DNA of 64,000 nucleotides. Source: an uncultured Veillonella sp. (GTDB taxonomy: Bacteria; Bacillota; Negativicutes; Veillonellales; Veillonellaceae). Under the pieces are notes generated by a model. The model did no database searches. It was not told the DNA's origin and saw nothing but the letters and a program-made list of their open reading frames with translations. Made by a program: the position numbers and the translations under genes. The stretch lies in contig CABSJL010000003.1 of assembly GCA_902478055.1 (NCBI GenBank), forward strand, positions 39,618 through 103,617, read 5' to 3'. Shown here piece by piece: positions 1-8,228 of the stretch. The first letter of the stretch is position 1. Every line of letters starts with the position of its first letter.

Positions 1-526
1 CGCCAACTCGTTTATGATAAGATACGCAAATATTGCGTTTATAATCTTGACCTACAGGGATATTGTTATGAATATCATCTTCAGGGTGAACTACAGTTTC
101 ATGGTCGATAGCCGTATGCATATCGAGTACAGGTTTTTGTACTTCGTATTCGACCTTGATTAGAGGCATCGCTTTAAGTGCTGTAGCTTCATCTTTTGCC
201 ACAACAAGAGCCACTTCATCGCCTACATAGCGAACTACAGGATCCAAGATGAGAGCATCATAAGCAGATGGTTCTGGATATGTTTGACCGGCCAATGTAA
301 AGCGGGTATTCGGCACATCTTCATGTGTGAAGATTGCTTCAACGCCTGGAATCAATTTAGCTTTAGATGTATCGATAGATTTAATGCGCGCCTGTGCATG
401 AGGGCTACGAAGTACCTTAATAACGAGCGCATCTTTTGGAACAAAATCACCTGTATAAGATGGTTTACCAGACAAGATACCTTTATAGTCAACTTTGTCA
501 TAGGACTTACCAATGTGCTTATTCAT
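1..526 (-). CDS. Xanthine dehydrogenase-type molybdenum subunit, N-terminal part (partial)
   Basis: N-terminal ~175 residues of a molybdopterin-binding hydroxylase subunit; the rest lies beyond the left edge. The visible part resembles the aldehyde oxidase/xanthine dehydrogenase a/b hammerhead domain: a KPSYTGDF segment near the start, then SPHAQARI, and a later region around VRYVGDEVALVVA. The start ATG (526-524) shares one base with the stop of the 2Fe-2S subunit (TAATG), so translation is probably coupled. In this family the subunit carries the Mo-cofactor that hydroxylates purines or aldehydes. The substrate cannot be read from this fragment, and a nicotinate or other purine hydroxylase remains possible. 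Confidence 0.85.
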   Translation of the reverse strand, partial: MNKHIGKSYDKVDYKGILSGKPSYTGDFVPKDALVIKVLRSPHAQARIKSIDTSKAKLIPGVEAIFTHEDVPNTRFTLAGQTYPEPSAYDALILDPVVRYVGDEVALVVAKDEATALKAMPLIKVEYEVQKPVLDMHTAIDHETVVHPEDDIHNNIPVGQDYKRNICVSYHKRVG

Positions 527-981
527 TATTTCAGGCCTCCTTCTAAGAATTTACGAACCCCTCGAAGTTGTGATTCATAGCCAGTACAGCGGCACAAATT
601 ACCGATGAGGTACTCGCGAATTTCATCATCACTAGCCTTTGGATTTTTACGTTTCAAGTTGATAGCACTCATCATCATGCCAGTTGTGCAGAAACCGCAT
701 TGGTCAGCACCTTCGCTAGCAATACAATCCGCCAGCAATTCAGCCTCTTCTTGTAAGCCTTCTAATGTAGTAATTTTGTGACCTGGTGCACGGAATGTAG
801 GGTATGCACAAGACAAGATAATTTCGTCATCTACCCATACAGTGCAAAGACCACAGTTTGTTGTATCACAGCCACAACGTACGCTGTAGTAACCAAGATT
901 ACGCAATGTATCCAACAACATTTCATCAGTTGGCACATTAACAGTTACATTTTTATTATTAATATTAAGTACTAATTCCAT
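526..981 (-). CDS. Xanthine dehydrogenase-type 2Fe-2S subunit
   Basis: 151 residues, the normal length for the small iron-sulfur subunit of three-subunit molybdenum hydroxylases. The N-terminal ferredoxin-like domain has cysteines in CGCDTTNCGLC followed by a later Cys in ILSCAYP. The C-terminal helical 2Fe-2S domain has CGFCTTGM and NLCRCTGYES. It passes electrons from the Mo site to FAD. Start and stop overlap the flanking subunit genes by one base each (TAATG), which indicates a tightly coupled operon. The family call is firm; the in vivo substrate is unknown. Confidence 0.93.
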   Translation of the reverse strand: MELVLNINNKNVTVNVPTDEMLLDTLRNLGYYSVRCGCDTTNCGLCTVWVDDEIILSCAYPTFRAPGHKITTLEGLQEEAELLADCIASEGADQCGFCTTGMMMSAINLKRKNPKASDDEIREYLIGNLCRCTGYESQLRGVRKFLEGGLK

Positions 982-1763
982 TATTGTGCCACCTCCTTAG
1001 CCAAGCGTTGAACCATTGCTTTTACCATTTCCATGCGATATTCTTTGGACGCATGAGAGTTAGATTGGTAAACTAATTCTTCAGATGCTAATTGACCGGC
1101 TTCTTTTGCTGCAGCCAATCCTTTTTCTGAAAGCAAAGCACTTGCTTTTTCTGCTAATTGAGGTACGCCAGGTCTTGTACCAATGTACAATTCAACGCCT
1201 TTATCATCACGGCGAATAGCACCTGTCAATACTGGGAAATCGCCACGAGAGATACGAAGAGCTTCAACAGCTACAGGTACCTCTACTTTAGGAATGCGAA
1301 TTTCCACGAGGATATCACGTTCTCTGTATTTCATATAGTCTTGCATGGACATGCGACCACCTTTAAAAGTAACGATGTCTGCATGTACTGCCAATAGAGC
1401 CGGAATTATATCAGAAAAGCCGAATTTACTTGCTACAGATCCACCCATAGTAGCTGTGTTGCGGAATTGAATGCCAAGAATTTCCTTAACACCTTTAACA
1501 ACAGCACCACCACAGAATTGTTGTAATGGCTCAAAACGTTCCACATCACCTTGCGTTGCCATAGCACCAATGGCAAATTCGTTATCCTCTTCACGAACAT
1601 AACGCAAGTCAAGACTAGCCATATCAATCACTGCAGGCCATGTGCGTCGACCTAAACGCAACCAACAGCCGCCAGCTAGCATTGGGGCAGTTTTGTTTTT
1701 TGTGGCTAATTCATAAGCCTCTTCCACCGTCTTCGGTTGTAATACTTTCATAAATGCTAACAT
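981..1763 (-). CDS. Xanthine dehydrogenase-type FAD-binding subunit
   Basis: 260 residues starting at MLAFMKV, preceded by a GAGAGG ribosome site 7 bases upstream; a longer in-frame extension to 1832 has no such site and is rejected. FAD_binding_5 features are visible: PMLAGGCWLRLG near residue 30 and RNTATMGGSVAS near residue 110, matching the family RNxATxGG nucleotide-binding loop. A CO dehydrogenase flavoprotein-type C-terminal domain follows. It is the first gene of the visible FAD / 2Fe-2S / Mo operon and hands electrons to NAD or another acceptor. Confidence 0.9.
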   Translation of the reverse strand: MLAFMKVLQPKTVEEAYELATKNKTAPMLAGGCWLRLGRRTWPAVIDMASLDLRYVREEDNEFAIGAMATQGDVERFEPLQQFCGGAVVKGVKEILGIQFRNTATMGGSVASKFGFSDIIPALLAVHADIVTFKGGRMSMQDYMKYRERDILVEIRIPKVEVPVAVEALRISRGDFPVLTGAIRRDDKGVELYIGTRPGVPQLAEKASALLSEKGLAAAKEAGQLASEELVYQSNSHASKEYRMEMVKAMVQRLAKEVAQ

Positions 1764-1917
1764 AATCTGTCCTCTCAATGGTATACTAATACTAACAGTA
1801 CTGGATGATAACCATAAAAATACAGATATCACCGAACTACAAACCTAGCAGGAATCTATAGAATTCCTCACGTTTCTTATACTTTTATTTTACCAATTAT
1901 TCGCTACTAAATCTACG

Positions 1918-2793
1918 ATGAAAGATATAAATTTACAAGAATTTTGCAAAGAATTACATATTTATGAATTTGGTATTGCCCCTTGGCCCCTACCTGAAAA
2001 TGCAAAAACTATTTTGTATGAAAGCAACCCCTGTCCATTTACAGCAGCCGACGTAGAAGAGCGATTGCTAGGAACAACAGAGTTTACGCCCAAAAGCGCT
2101 ATAGTATGCCTCTTCCCATACTACGTAGAACGTAGTGGTCCATCTAATCTTTCCCGCTATACATGGGCTACAGATTATCACCTGGTCATTAATGAATATT
2201 TAGAAAAACTTACTGAAAAATTACAAAAAATGAATACTTCAGCCCAGTTTTCTATACATTGTGACACCTCTCCCCTCGCGGATCGTTACATGGCCTACTT
2301 AGCAGGCCTTGGTTTCTACGGCAAAAACAATTGTTTCATCAGTCCTAAGTGGGGTTCCTATGTAGTCATTGGAACAATTTTAACTACCTTAGAATTAGAG
2401 CCAAATACACCGCTCGCTCAGTCCTGTATAGGATGCAATCGGTGTATTACGGCTTGCTTAGGGCAATGTTTAGGTCATGACGAATTTAAATATGATACCT
2501 GTAAAAGCTACTTAACACAGAAAAAAGGAGATCTTACAAACGAGGAGGAAATCATCATAGGAAAAACGCCACTCGTATTTGGCTGCGATGTATGCCAAGA
2601 GGTCTGTCCCCATAATCAAAATATCCCAACAACGCCCATACCTGAATTTCAACACGTAGAACCGTACATAGATATTAACGAACTAGAGACCCTAACAAAC
2701 AAAGAATTCAAAGCTAAGTATGGCAATCGGGCATTCTCGTGGCGGGGGAAAAAAATATTAATGAGAAATCAAAATATTATTGAAGGTAAATAG
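1918..2793 (+). CDS. queG: Epoxyqueuosine reductase-like protein (QueG family), short form
   Basis: 291 residues. QueG reduces epoxyqueuosine to queuosine in tRNA using cobalamin and two 4Fe-4S clusters. Visible motifs are CIGCNRCITAC near residue 170, CDVCQEVCPHN near residue 224, and the typical end motif AFSWRGKKILMRN. The usual family length is about 310-380 residues with a C-terminal HEAT-like part; this protein ends just after the RGKK..RN motif. The first cluster has CLG where a CP is common. No strong ribosome site precedes the ATG, so the start is the weakest part of the call. The gene stands alone, divergent from the xanthine dehydrogenase operon. Confidence 0.8.
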   Translation: MKDINLQEFCKELHIYEFGIAPWPLPENAKTILYESNPCPFTAADVEERLLGTTEFTPKSAIVCLFPYYVERSGPSNLSRYTWATDYHLVINEYLEKLTEKLQKMNTSAQFSIHCDTSPLADRYMAYLAGLGFYGKNNCFISPKWGSYVVIGTILTTLELEPNTPLAQSCIGCNRCITACLGQCLGHDEFKYDTCKSYLTQKKGDLTNEEEIIIGKTPLVFGCDVCQEVCPHNQNIPTTPIPEFQHVEPYIDINELETLTNKEFKAKYGNRAFSWRGKKILMRNQNIIEGK

Positions 2794-2866
2794 ATATTAT
2801 AATTTGTATTTGAGATGTAAAATGGCTGTGACGTCTATTAAGATGTTATGGCTATTTTTATAGAAT

Positions 2867-2898
2867 AAAAAGAGACGACCTCTGGTCGTCTCTTTTTT
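2867..2898. terminator. Bidirectional intrinsic terminator
   Basis: Perfect stem AGAGACGACC / GGTCGTCTCT with a 3-base loop, A-run before and T6 after. It sits between the convergent ends of queG and the nucleotidase gene and can serve both. Confidence 0.9.
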
Positions 2899-2903
2899 AA
2901 TCA

Positions 2904-3494
2904 TTATTTGATTTCGTAGTAGTTTAGTTCATCCAAACTTTTTCCAAGTGCAGGCATATAGGTTTCAAGGAACATATCAACTTCTGGCATATTTAATGAT
3001 TTTAATTTTGCCAAGATAGAGTCATGTGCTTCTTTAAACTCATCGTTTCCTGCTTTGAGTTCGTTCACACATTTCATATACGCTGAAATTGTATCTGCAG
3101 CCTTAACGATGGGCCATTCAGGGCTCTCCTCGGCATCTACAATAAAAGGTTTATAGATAGCTTGTAATCGTTCTGGCAAGGTAGATAGCATTTTCTCTTG
3201 TGCCAACGTTTCAACTTCGCCATATAGTTCACGAAGCTTTGGATCAAAATATTTAATCGGTGTTGGCATATCGCCAGTAAAGATTTCACTCACTTCATGG
3301 TACATGGCAATGACAGCTACCTTATTAATGTCTACATTGCCACCAAAGTATTCATTTTTGAGTGCCGCTAAATTATGTGCCACCATAGCTACTTCTAAGC
3401 TATGTTCTTGAATATTTTCTGTTTCTGTATTACGCATGAGACTCCATCGATTGATAAAGCGCATGCGTTTTAAAAATGCAAAAAATGAACTCAT
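2904..3494 (-). CDS. YfbR-like 5'-deoxynucleotidase (HD superfamily)
   Basis: 196 residues. The family hydrolyses deoxynucleoside 5'-monophosphates in the cytoplasm. The opening matches YfbR proteins (RWSLMRNTETENIQEHSLEVA). Candidate metal ligands are His31, His66 and Asp134 (in KAADT). The second HD-type dyad reads His66-Glu67 rather than His-Asp, a conservative change worth noting. The start has AGAGGG upstream. Its 5' end is 13 bases from the stop of the carboxypeptidase gene, so the two may be co-transcribed. Confidence 0.85.
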   Translation of the reverse strand: MSSFFAFLKRMRFINRWSLMRNTETENIQEHSLEVAMVAHNLAALKNEYFGGNVDINKVAVIAMYHEVSEIFTGDMPTPIKYFDPKLRELYGEVETLAQEKMLSTLPERLQAIYKPFIVDAEESPEWPIVKAADTISAYMKCVNELKAGNDEFKEAHDSILAKLKSLNMPEVDMFLETYMPALGKSLDELNYYEIK

Positions 3495-3507
3495 ATATCC
3501 CTCTGAA

Positions 3508-4365
3508 CTAAATTACACCGCGAAGTTTAAATCCATAATCAAGGAACTGTACTGCTTCATCCCAACGGTTATCATCGTTAAGCATAACTACAATCATAGT
3601 ATGACCATTACGTGTAGCCGATGCAATCAAGCATTCCCCTGCCGCGTTCGTAAAGCCTGTTTTCAAACCATTTGCACCAGGATATTTATTGCGAATGAAA
3701 TGGTTTGTGGTACGAATTGTTTCTGGCGTACGATTTTGATAAGGCACTTTATAATAATCATTAGCCACCTTATCACGGAACATTTGGTATTTCATACCGT
3801 ATGCTGCAATCATCGCCAAGTCACGCGCCGTAGAGTGATGACCCATTTGCGTCAAACCATGAGGATTTAAGAATACACTATTCTTGGCTCCCGCTTTGGC
3901 AGCAACGCGATTCATATCCTTCGCAAATTTCTCTACAGAACCACTTACATTTTCCGCTACTACAACAGCCGCATCATTACCACTGGCAACCATCATACCT
4001 TCAAGAACACCTTCCAAAGTGATTTGATCACCAACACGTACACCAAGATTGGACTCCTCCATACTTGTTGCATAGCTACTGATAGTTGCTAGTTCATCAA
4101 GTTGTGTGCCTTTGAGTTCTAGAGCTGTTAACAAGGTAACCATTTTCGTAGTACTCGCAGGATGCATCCATTTATCTGGATTCTTTGCAAATAAAATTTC
4201 CTTTGTATCCGCATCAATGAGAACGACCGCCTCACCTACCGTAGATGGTGGTGCAATATACGCGGCATGAGAAATACTGGCACCGAGAATAACAGCGCCT
4301 ATAAAGGCTATCATCAAAATAAGTCGTTTCAAAATCATATTTACATTAGTTGTTAAAGATATCAT
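3508..4365 (-). CDS. D-alanyl-D-alanine carboxypeptidase (penicillin-binding protein 5/6 type)
   Basis: 285 residues. It trims the terminal D-Ala from peptidoglycan stem peptides outside the inner membrane. A signal peptide covers residues 1-35, with likely cleavage after SHA. The serine peptidase triad of motifs is present: S71-T-T-K74, S128-G-N130 and K235-T-G237. The protein stops soon after the catalytic domain, so the C-terminal amphipathic anchor of longer DacA/DacF proteins is missing or very short. The start at 4365 has GTGAG five bases upstream; an internal ATG nine codons later is possible. Confidence 0.9.
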   Translation of the reverse strand: MISLTTNVNMILKRLILMIAFIGAVILGASISHAAYIAPPSTVGEAVVLIDADTKEILFAKNPDKWMHPASTTKMVTLLTALELKGTQLDELATISSYATSMEESNLGVRVGDQITLEGVLEGMMVASGNDAAVVVAENVSGSVEKFAKDMNRVAAKAGAKNSVFLNPHGLTQMGHHSTARDLAMIAAYGMKYQMFRDKVANDYYKVPYQNRTPETIRTTNHFIRNKYPGANGLKTGFTNAAGECLIASATRNGHTMIVVMLNDDNRWDEAVQFLDYGFKLRGVI

Positions 4366-4389
4366 TTATCTCACTTTCTACATTACACA

Positions 4390-5319
4390 TTAATTTTCAG
4401 GGCTATCATCAATTGCAACATTCGTTGCGTTTGCCTTTTTCTTAGTCCCCTTAATTTCACCAGTAGAATTATCTACATTTTGAAGATATACAACACGTTG
4501 AGGATATGGAATGTCGATACCATATTTATCGAATGCATCTTTCACATCAGACATAATACCATATTGCACATCTAAGAAATCCTTTGACTTAACACGAGCA
4601 TAGGCAGCAATGCGCACAGAGTTATCGCCAAATTCAGCAATACCAATTTCCATATCTTTAGGATTGAGAACCCTCTTATCATTAGCAAAAATCTTTTTCA
4701 AGATTTTGATTGCTTCGTGATGATCATTGTTATACCCAATATCAAACATAAATGGAATCACACGTTCAGTTGTATATGCAATATTAGTTACCGCTTGAGA
4801 TGTAAGAAGGGAATTTGGCATGTACACATTTTTTTGGTCTTTTGTAGTGATAACAGTATACATAAATTGAATGGACTTAACGCTACCTACTACATCTCCA
4901 ACTTGAATAACATGGCCAGCTCTAAAAGGCTTAAATATAAGAATTAGTAAGCCAGATGCCAAGTTGGAAAGGTTGTTCTGCAAGGCCAAGCCAATACCTA
5001 AACCAAAGGCACCAAAAGCAGCCACAAATGATGTGGTAGGAACACCAACTTGATTTAAACAAATCAAAATTAAACCTACTAGCAATGCATAATTGATAAT
5101 CTGCGTAATAAAGCTCATCGCTGCAGTATCATAAGATGCTTTTGTCATAATACGAACCGCAAAGGTTTTCACCCATTTAATAGCATAGCGACCTACGCAA
5201 AATATGATAAGGGCCAATAATATATTGCCCGCTTGTGCAAAAAACCAATCTCTCAGCTGAACAAGAACATTAGCATCTTTAAAGAGCAGCTCAGATATTG
5301 TACTTAAAATATTTCCCAT
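4390..5319 (-). CDS. mscS: Small-conductance mechanosensitive channel, MscS family
   Basis: 309 residues from the ATG with GGAGG six bases upstream; the 11-residue extension to 5352 is rejected. MscS channels open under membrane tension to release solutes after osmotic downshock. Three N-terminal membrane segments are seen. The pore helix is Gly/Ala-rich (TSFVAAFGAFGLGIGLALQN), followed by the beta domain (FKPFRAGHVIQVGDVVGSV) and an alpha/beta C-terminal domain. The last 30 residues are polar and low complexity. It lies just upstream of the carboxypeptidase gene on the same strand. Confidence 0.92.
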   Translation of the reverse strand: MGNILSTISELLFKDANVLVQLRDWFFAQAGNILLALIIFCVGRYAIKWVKTFAVRIMTKASYDTAAMSFITQIINYALLVGLILICLNQVGVPTTSFVAAFGAFGLGIGLALQNNLSNLASGLLILIFKPFRAGHVIQVGDVVGSVKSIQFMYTVITTKDQKNVYMPNSLLTSQAVTNIAYTTERVIPFMFDIGYNNDHHEAIKILKKIFANDKRVLNPKDMEIGIAEFGDNSVRIAAYARVKSKDFLDVQYGIMSDVKDAFDKYGIDIPYPQRVVYLQNVDNSTGEIKGTKKKANATNVAIDDSPEN

Positions 5320-5495
5320 AGTAAACCTCCATGGTAACCTTTTATAAAACAAAGCTCTATACGCTATAAGTACTATTAAGATATAGTAACAGTATACATA
5401 TATGCTATAATTTTACATATGCATTTATAAAATGATAGTAAAGTTATTATATCGTTATATGACATATATAACAATCTAAATCTAGGGAGACTTAT

Positions 5496-6272
5496 ATGTT
5501 TAATAATCCATATGAAGCGCCGCAAGAGCTTGCTACCGGAGGCCATGTAACGAAAGAGTTAAATTCCGTTACAGTACACTTTGATGACATCCATTATTCC
5601 TTATCTAGTGGTCAACTCAATGGCGGGTATCACCATACCTTGGCCGTACGAAACCAACAATTAACCTATCAAATCGAAACAGAAAAAGATTTACCTGGCG
5701 GCTCTGTAGCTAATTACTTAGCACAAGAGTTTGAGCATATCGATACGCCCGTTCATTTTAGTACAGCACTGCTCACATCTGCCACAATGAACCTTCACGC
5801 ATACGCTAAGGTCGAAGAACATGATACGATTGTGGAAACTATCGTTACTGCAGGCTATGAAAAAACAGCCCATCGTGCAGGCACAGGCTATTGCTACGAA
5901 GAGCGAGATGGCAGTTTCATAGTACCTGGTACCATCAACATTCTTGTCTTTACAAATGAGGCCTTAACAGATAGTGCTATGGTGAAAGCCATCATGACAA
6001 TTACAGAGGCTAAAACAGCAGCCCTTCAAGATTGGGGTGTTGAAAGTGTACGACTCTATCCATTTATCAACGAAGATATTCCTGATGCAATAACAAAAGA
6101 GCGCAAGACTTCTGCCACCGGTACCTCTACAGATGGTGTGATTCTCACCATCGATACTAATGGCGATGTGTTAACAGATGCAGGCTCCTTCTCCCTATTC
6201 GGGGATACATTAGCTAAGGCTGTTTATATAGGTATACAACGAGCCTTAGAAAATGCTATTGGCGCCGAATAA
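5496..6272 (+). CDS. cbiZ: Adenosylcobinamide amidohydrolase-like protein (CbiZ)
   Basis: 258 residues. CbiZ removes the aminopropanol arm of adenosylcobinamide to give adenosylcobyric acid, letting a cell salvage cobinamides. The C-terminal half carries the family pattern: GTINILVFTN, ITEAKTAALQDWGV, SATGTSTDGVIL, and a closing GDTLAKAVYIGIQRAL. GGGAG lies 6 bases before the ATG. No other cobalamin gene or cobalamin riboswitch is visible around it. It is divergent from mscS. The family is recognised from motifs, and N-terminal similarity is weaker, so activity is inferred. Confidence 0.75.
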   Translation: MFNNPYEAPQELATGGHVTKELNSVTVHFDDIHYSLSSGQLNGGYHHTLAVRNQQLTYQIETEKDLPGGSVANYLAQEFEHIDTPVHFSTALLTSATMNLHAYAKVEEHDTIVETIVTAGYEKTAHRAGTGYCYEERDGSFIVPGTINILVFTNEALTDSAMVKAIMTITEAKTAALQDWGVESVRLYPFINEDIPDAITKERKTSATGTSTDGVILTIDTNGDVLTDAGSFSLFGDTLAKAVYIGIQRALENAIGAE

Positions 6273-6297
6273 ACACACACATCCTAGGCGAAATAAA

Positions 6298-6331
6298 AAC
6301 CGCACATCCTAGGCGATCGGGATGTGCGGTT
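6298..6331 (+). terminator. Hairpin after cbiZ with duplicated left arm
   Basis: Stem AACCGCACATCC / GGATGTGCGGTT with a 10-base loop. The sequence CACATCCTAGGCGA of the left arm and loop also occurs once just upstream (about 6278-6291), suggesting a short duplication. The trailing T-run is weak. Confidence 0.65.
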
Positions 6332-6386
6332 CATTGCATATAAAACTGTTACACACAGTATAATATTTGAAAATGAATATCAAATT

Positions 6387-6420
6387 AAGATTTGAGAGTT
6401 TTTCTCAAATCTTTTTTTTA
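6387..6420. terminator. Intrinsic terminator between cbiZ and the asparaginase gene
   Basis: Stem AAGATTTGAGA / TCTCAAATCTT followed by T8 on the plus strand. It probably stops readthrough from cbiZ and may also act for the convergent asparaginase operon. Confidence 0.8.
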
Positions 6421-6429
6421 TTTTTCTAA

Positions 6430-7407
6430 TTAATACTCATAGAAGAACTGTTGTAACTTTTTAAGGTTTTTAGTTTTAGTAAGGCCAAGCATCAATAAAA
6501 TACGAGCTTTTTGTGGACTCAATGTATCACTTACAAGATAGCCTGCTAGTGCATCTTGTGGTACGGAAGACACCATGCCACTGCCTGTACGAGAGGCGCG
6601 TACAGTTGGAAAGGCTGTATTTTGTGTTATTTGACGTACATTTTGAGGAATTGTACCATGCCCTAACCCTGTCAAAATGAGCCCATCAGGGTTAGTCGCC
6701 ACTACACTCATTGGTACCATGTCATCCATGCCACCATAGCAAGTCAAAATGACTACACGAGGCAATTCTTTTAAATCATGTACATCAAAGACAGATTCTT
6801 TCGTATGACGACGAGTAGAGGCTTTATAATAATGAGCCACTCCATCTTGTACAATGCCAAGATGACCTACTAATGGGCTATCGAAGGTTGCTACATTCGT
6901 TGTATTCCGCTTAGAAACATCGCGTGCTCCATCAATATAGCCATTTAGAACAACAAGTACACCTTTACCTACAGACTCTGGCGTTCTCGCCACTTGAATC
7001 GCTTGTAATAGATTAATCGGACCATCTGCACTGATTGCCCCAGCAGGTCGCATAGATCCAGTAATAACGATAGGCTTATCTGTATGAACAGTAAGATTAA
7101 GGAAATAGGCTGTTTCTTCCATACTATCTGTACCATGAGTGATAACAACACCACCGATATCCTCTTGATCAACTAATTTTTGTACTAACTTGGCTAAATC
7201 CAACCAATGCTGGACAGTAATATCGGAACTTTCAATATTACTAAACTGAGTATATATATATGGACCATATGGTTCTGTGCCAGGTACAGAATCTAGGATT
7301 TCATTGAGACCCAACACACCTGCAGTATAGCCAGTCAAATCTGTATCGGATGCGCCTTGTCCAGCAATCGTACCACCCGTACCAATCAAAGCTATTTTTG
7401 TCTCCAT
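6430..7407 (-). CDS. L-asparaginase, type II-like sequence without signal peptide
   Basis: 325 residues. It hydrolyses L-asparagine to aspartate and ammonia. Catalytic motifs are TGGTIAGQG at residues 10-18 and VITHGTDSMEETAY near residue 90, with SMRPAGAISADGP after them. These match the AnsB side of the family, yet the protein begins directly at the first strand with no signal peptide, so it should be cytoplasmic. GGAGG precedes the ATG. It lies 45 bases downstream of nadE in the pncB-nadE operon, where ammonia is the co-substrate of nadE; a link is an inference. Confidence 0.9.
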   Translation of the reverse strand: METKIALIGTGGTIAGQGASDTDLTGYTAGVLGLNEILDSVPGTEPYGPYIYTQFSNIESSDITVQHWLDLAKLVQKLVDQEDIGGVVITHGTDSMEETAYFLNLTVHTDKPIVITGSMRPAGAISADGPINLLQAIQVARTPESVGKGVLVVLNGYIDGARDVSKRNTTNVATFDSPLVGHLGIVQDGVAHYYKASTRRHTKESVFDVHDLKELPRVVILTCYGGMDDMVPMSVVATNPDGLILTGLGHGTIPQNVRQITQNTAFPTVRASRTGSGMVSSVPQDALAGYLVSDTLSPQKARILLMLGLTKTKNLKKLQQFFYEY

Positions 7408-7452
7408 ATTACCTCCATCATAAAATACATAAAATAGTGAATCATTTGTTAA

Positions 7453-8220
7453 TCAACGTTGGGGCTGAAAGGAAGGCATCAATTCTAATTTATGCTTATT
7501 AATACGGTTCAAATGATCAATACGTTCTTTTGTTTCTAAATCATCAATCTGACCGGTTCTAATATAGCGATCTAGAACTGCATAGGTAAAACCTAATTTA
7601 TCTTCATCAGATTGACCACTGAGACCATCACTAGGTGTCTTATCTACAAGATATTTAGGAATATCTAGGAGTCGACCAATTTGACGCACCTCTTCTACAA
7701 CAAGATTGGCGAGAGGACTAAAATCCCCTGCACTATCGCCATATTTTGTAGAGTACCCTACATAATCTTCAGAGCCGTTACATGTATTGGCCACACGTGC
7801 ACCATTTGGTAAGTTTTGACCAACAGCATATAAGGTTGCCATCCGAAGGCGCGGTGGTGTATTTATAGCTGCATCTCGAGATAAATCATTTCTACCCGTT
7901 ACAACTTCATACCCTTCGCCTTGAATAATAGCATTTGTTAAAGCTTCGTAAGCAGCTCCTATATTAACAATAATATGAGAAATACCTAAGTGATTGACAA
8001 CGGTCTTAGCATCATCGATATCGGATTGAATGCCGTTTGGCATGAGCACTCCCACTACGCGTTCTGCCCCAAGGGCTTCTTTACAAAGGGCTGCCACGAT
8101 TGTGGAGTCCTTACCCCCTGAAATGCCTACTACAGCGCTGCAACTAGGTCCATTTTGGTTAAAATAATCTCGAATCCATTGAATGAGAGCCTCTTTTGTT
8201 GCTTGTGGATTATCTAACAT
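7453..8220 (-). CDS. nadE: NH3-dependent NAD+ synthetase
   Basis: 255 residues, the length of the stand-alone ammonia-dependent enzyme (no glutaminase domain). It converts deamido-NAD to NAD. The ATP pyrophosphatase P-loop reads GISGGKDST at residues 33-41. NTCNGSEDYVGYSTKYGDSAGDF near residue 150 and DKTPSDGLSGQSDEDKLGF near residue 195 are hallmark segments. AGGAGG lies four bases before the ATG. It is 8 bases after pncB, so the two salvage enzymes are one operon. Confidence 0.95.
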   Translation of the reverse strand: MLDNPQATKEALIQWIRDYFNQNGPSCSAVVGISGGKDSTIVAALCKEALGAERVVGVLMPNGIQSDIDDAKTVVNHLGISHIIVNIGAAYEALTNAIIQGEGYEVVTGRNDLSRDAAINTPPRLRMATLYAVGQNLPNGARVANTCNGSEDYVGYSTKYGDSAGDFSPLANLVVEEVRQIGRLLDIPKYLVDKTPSDGLSGQSDEDKLGFTYAVLDRYIRTGQIDDLETKERIDHLNRINKHKLELMPSFQPQR

Positions 8221-8228
8221 AAGCCCTC

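Noticed and set aside
6430..7407. Periplasmic asparaginase
   Set aside because: The protein starts at the first core strand with no signal peptide, so secretion is unlikely despite its type II-like sequence.
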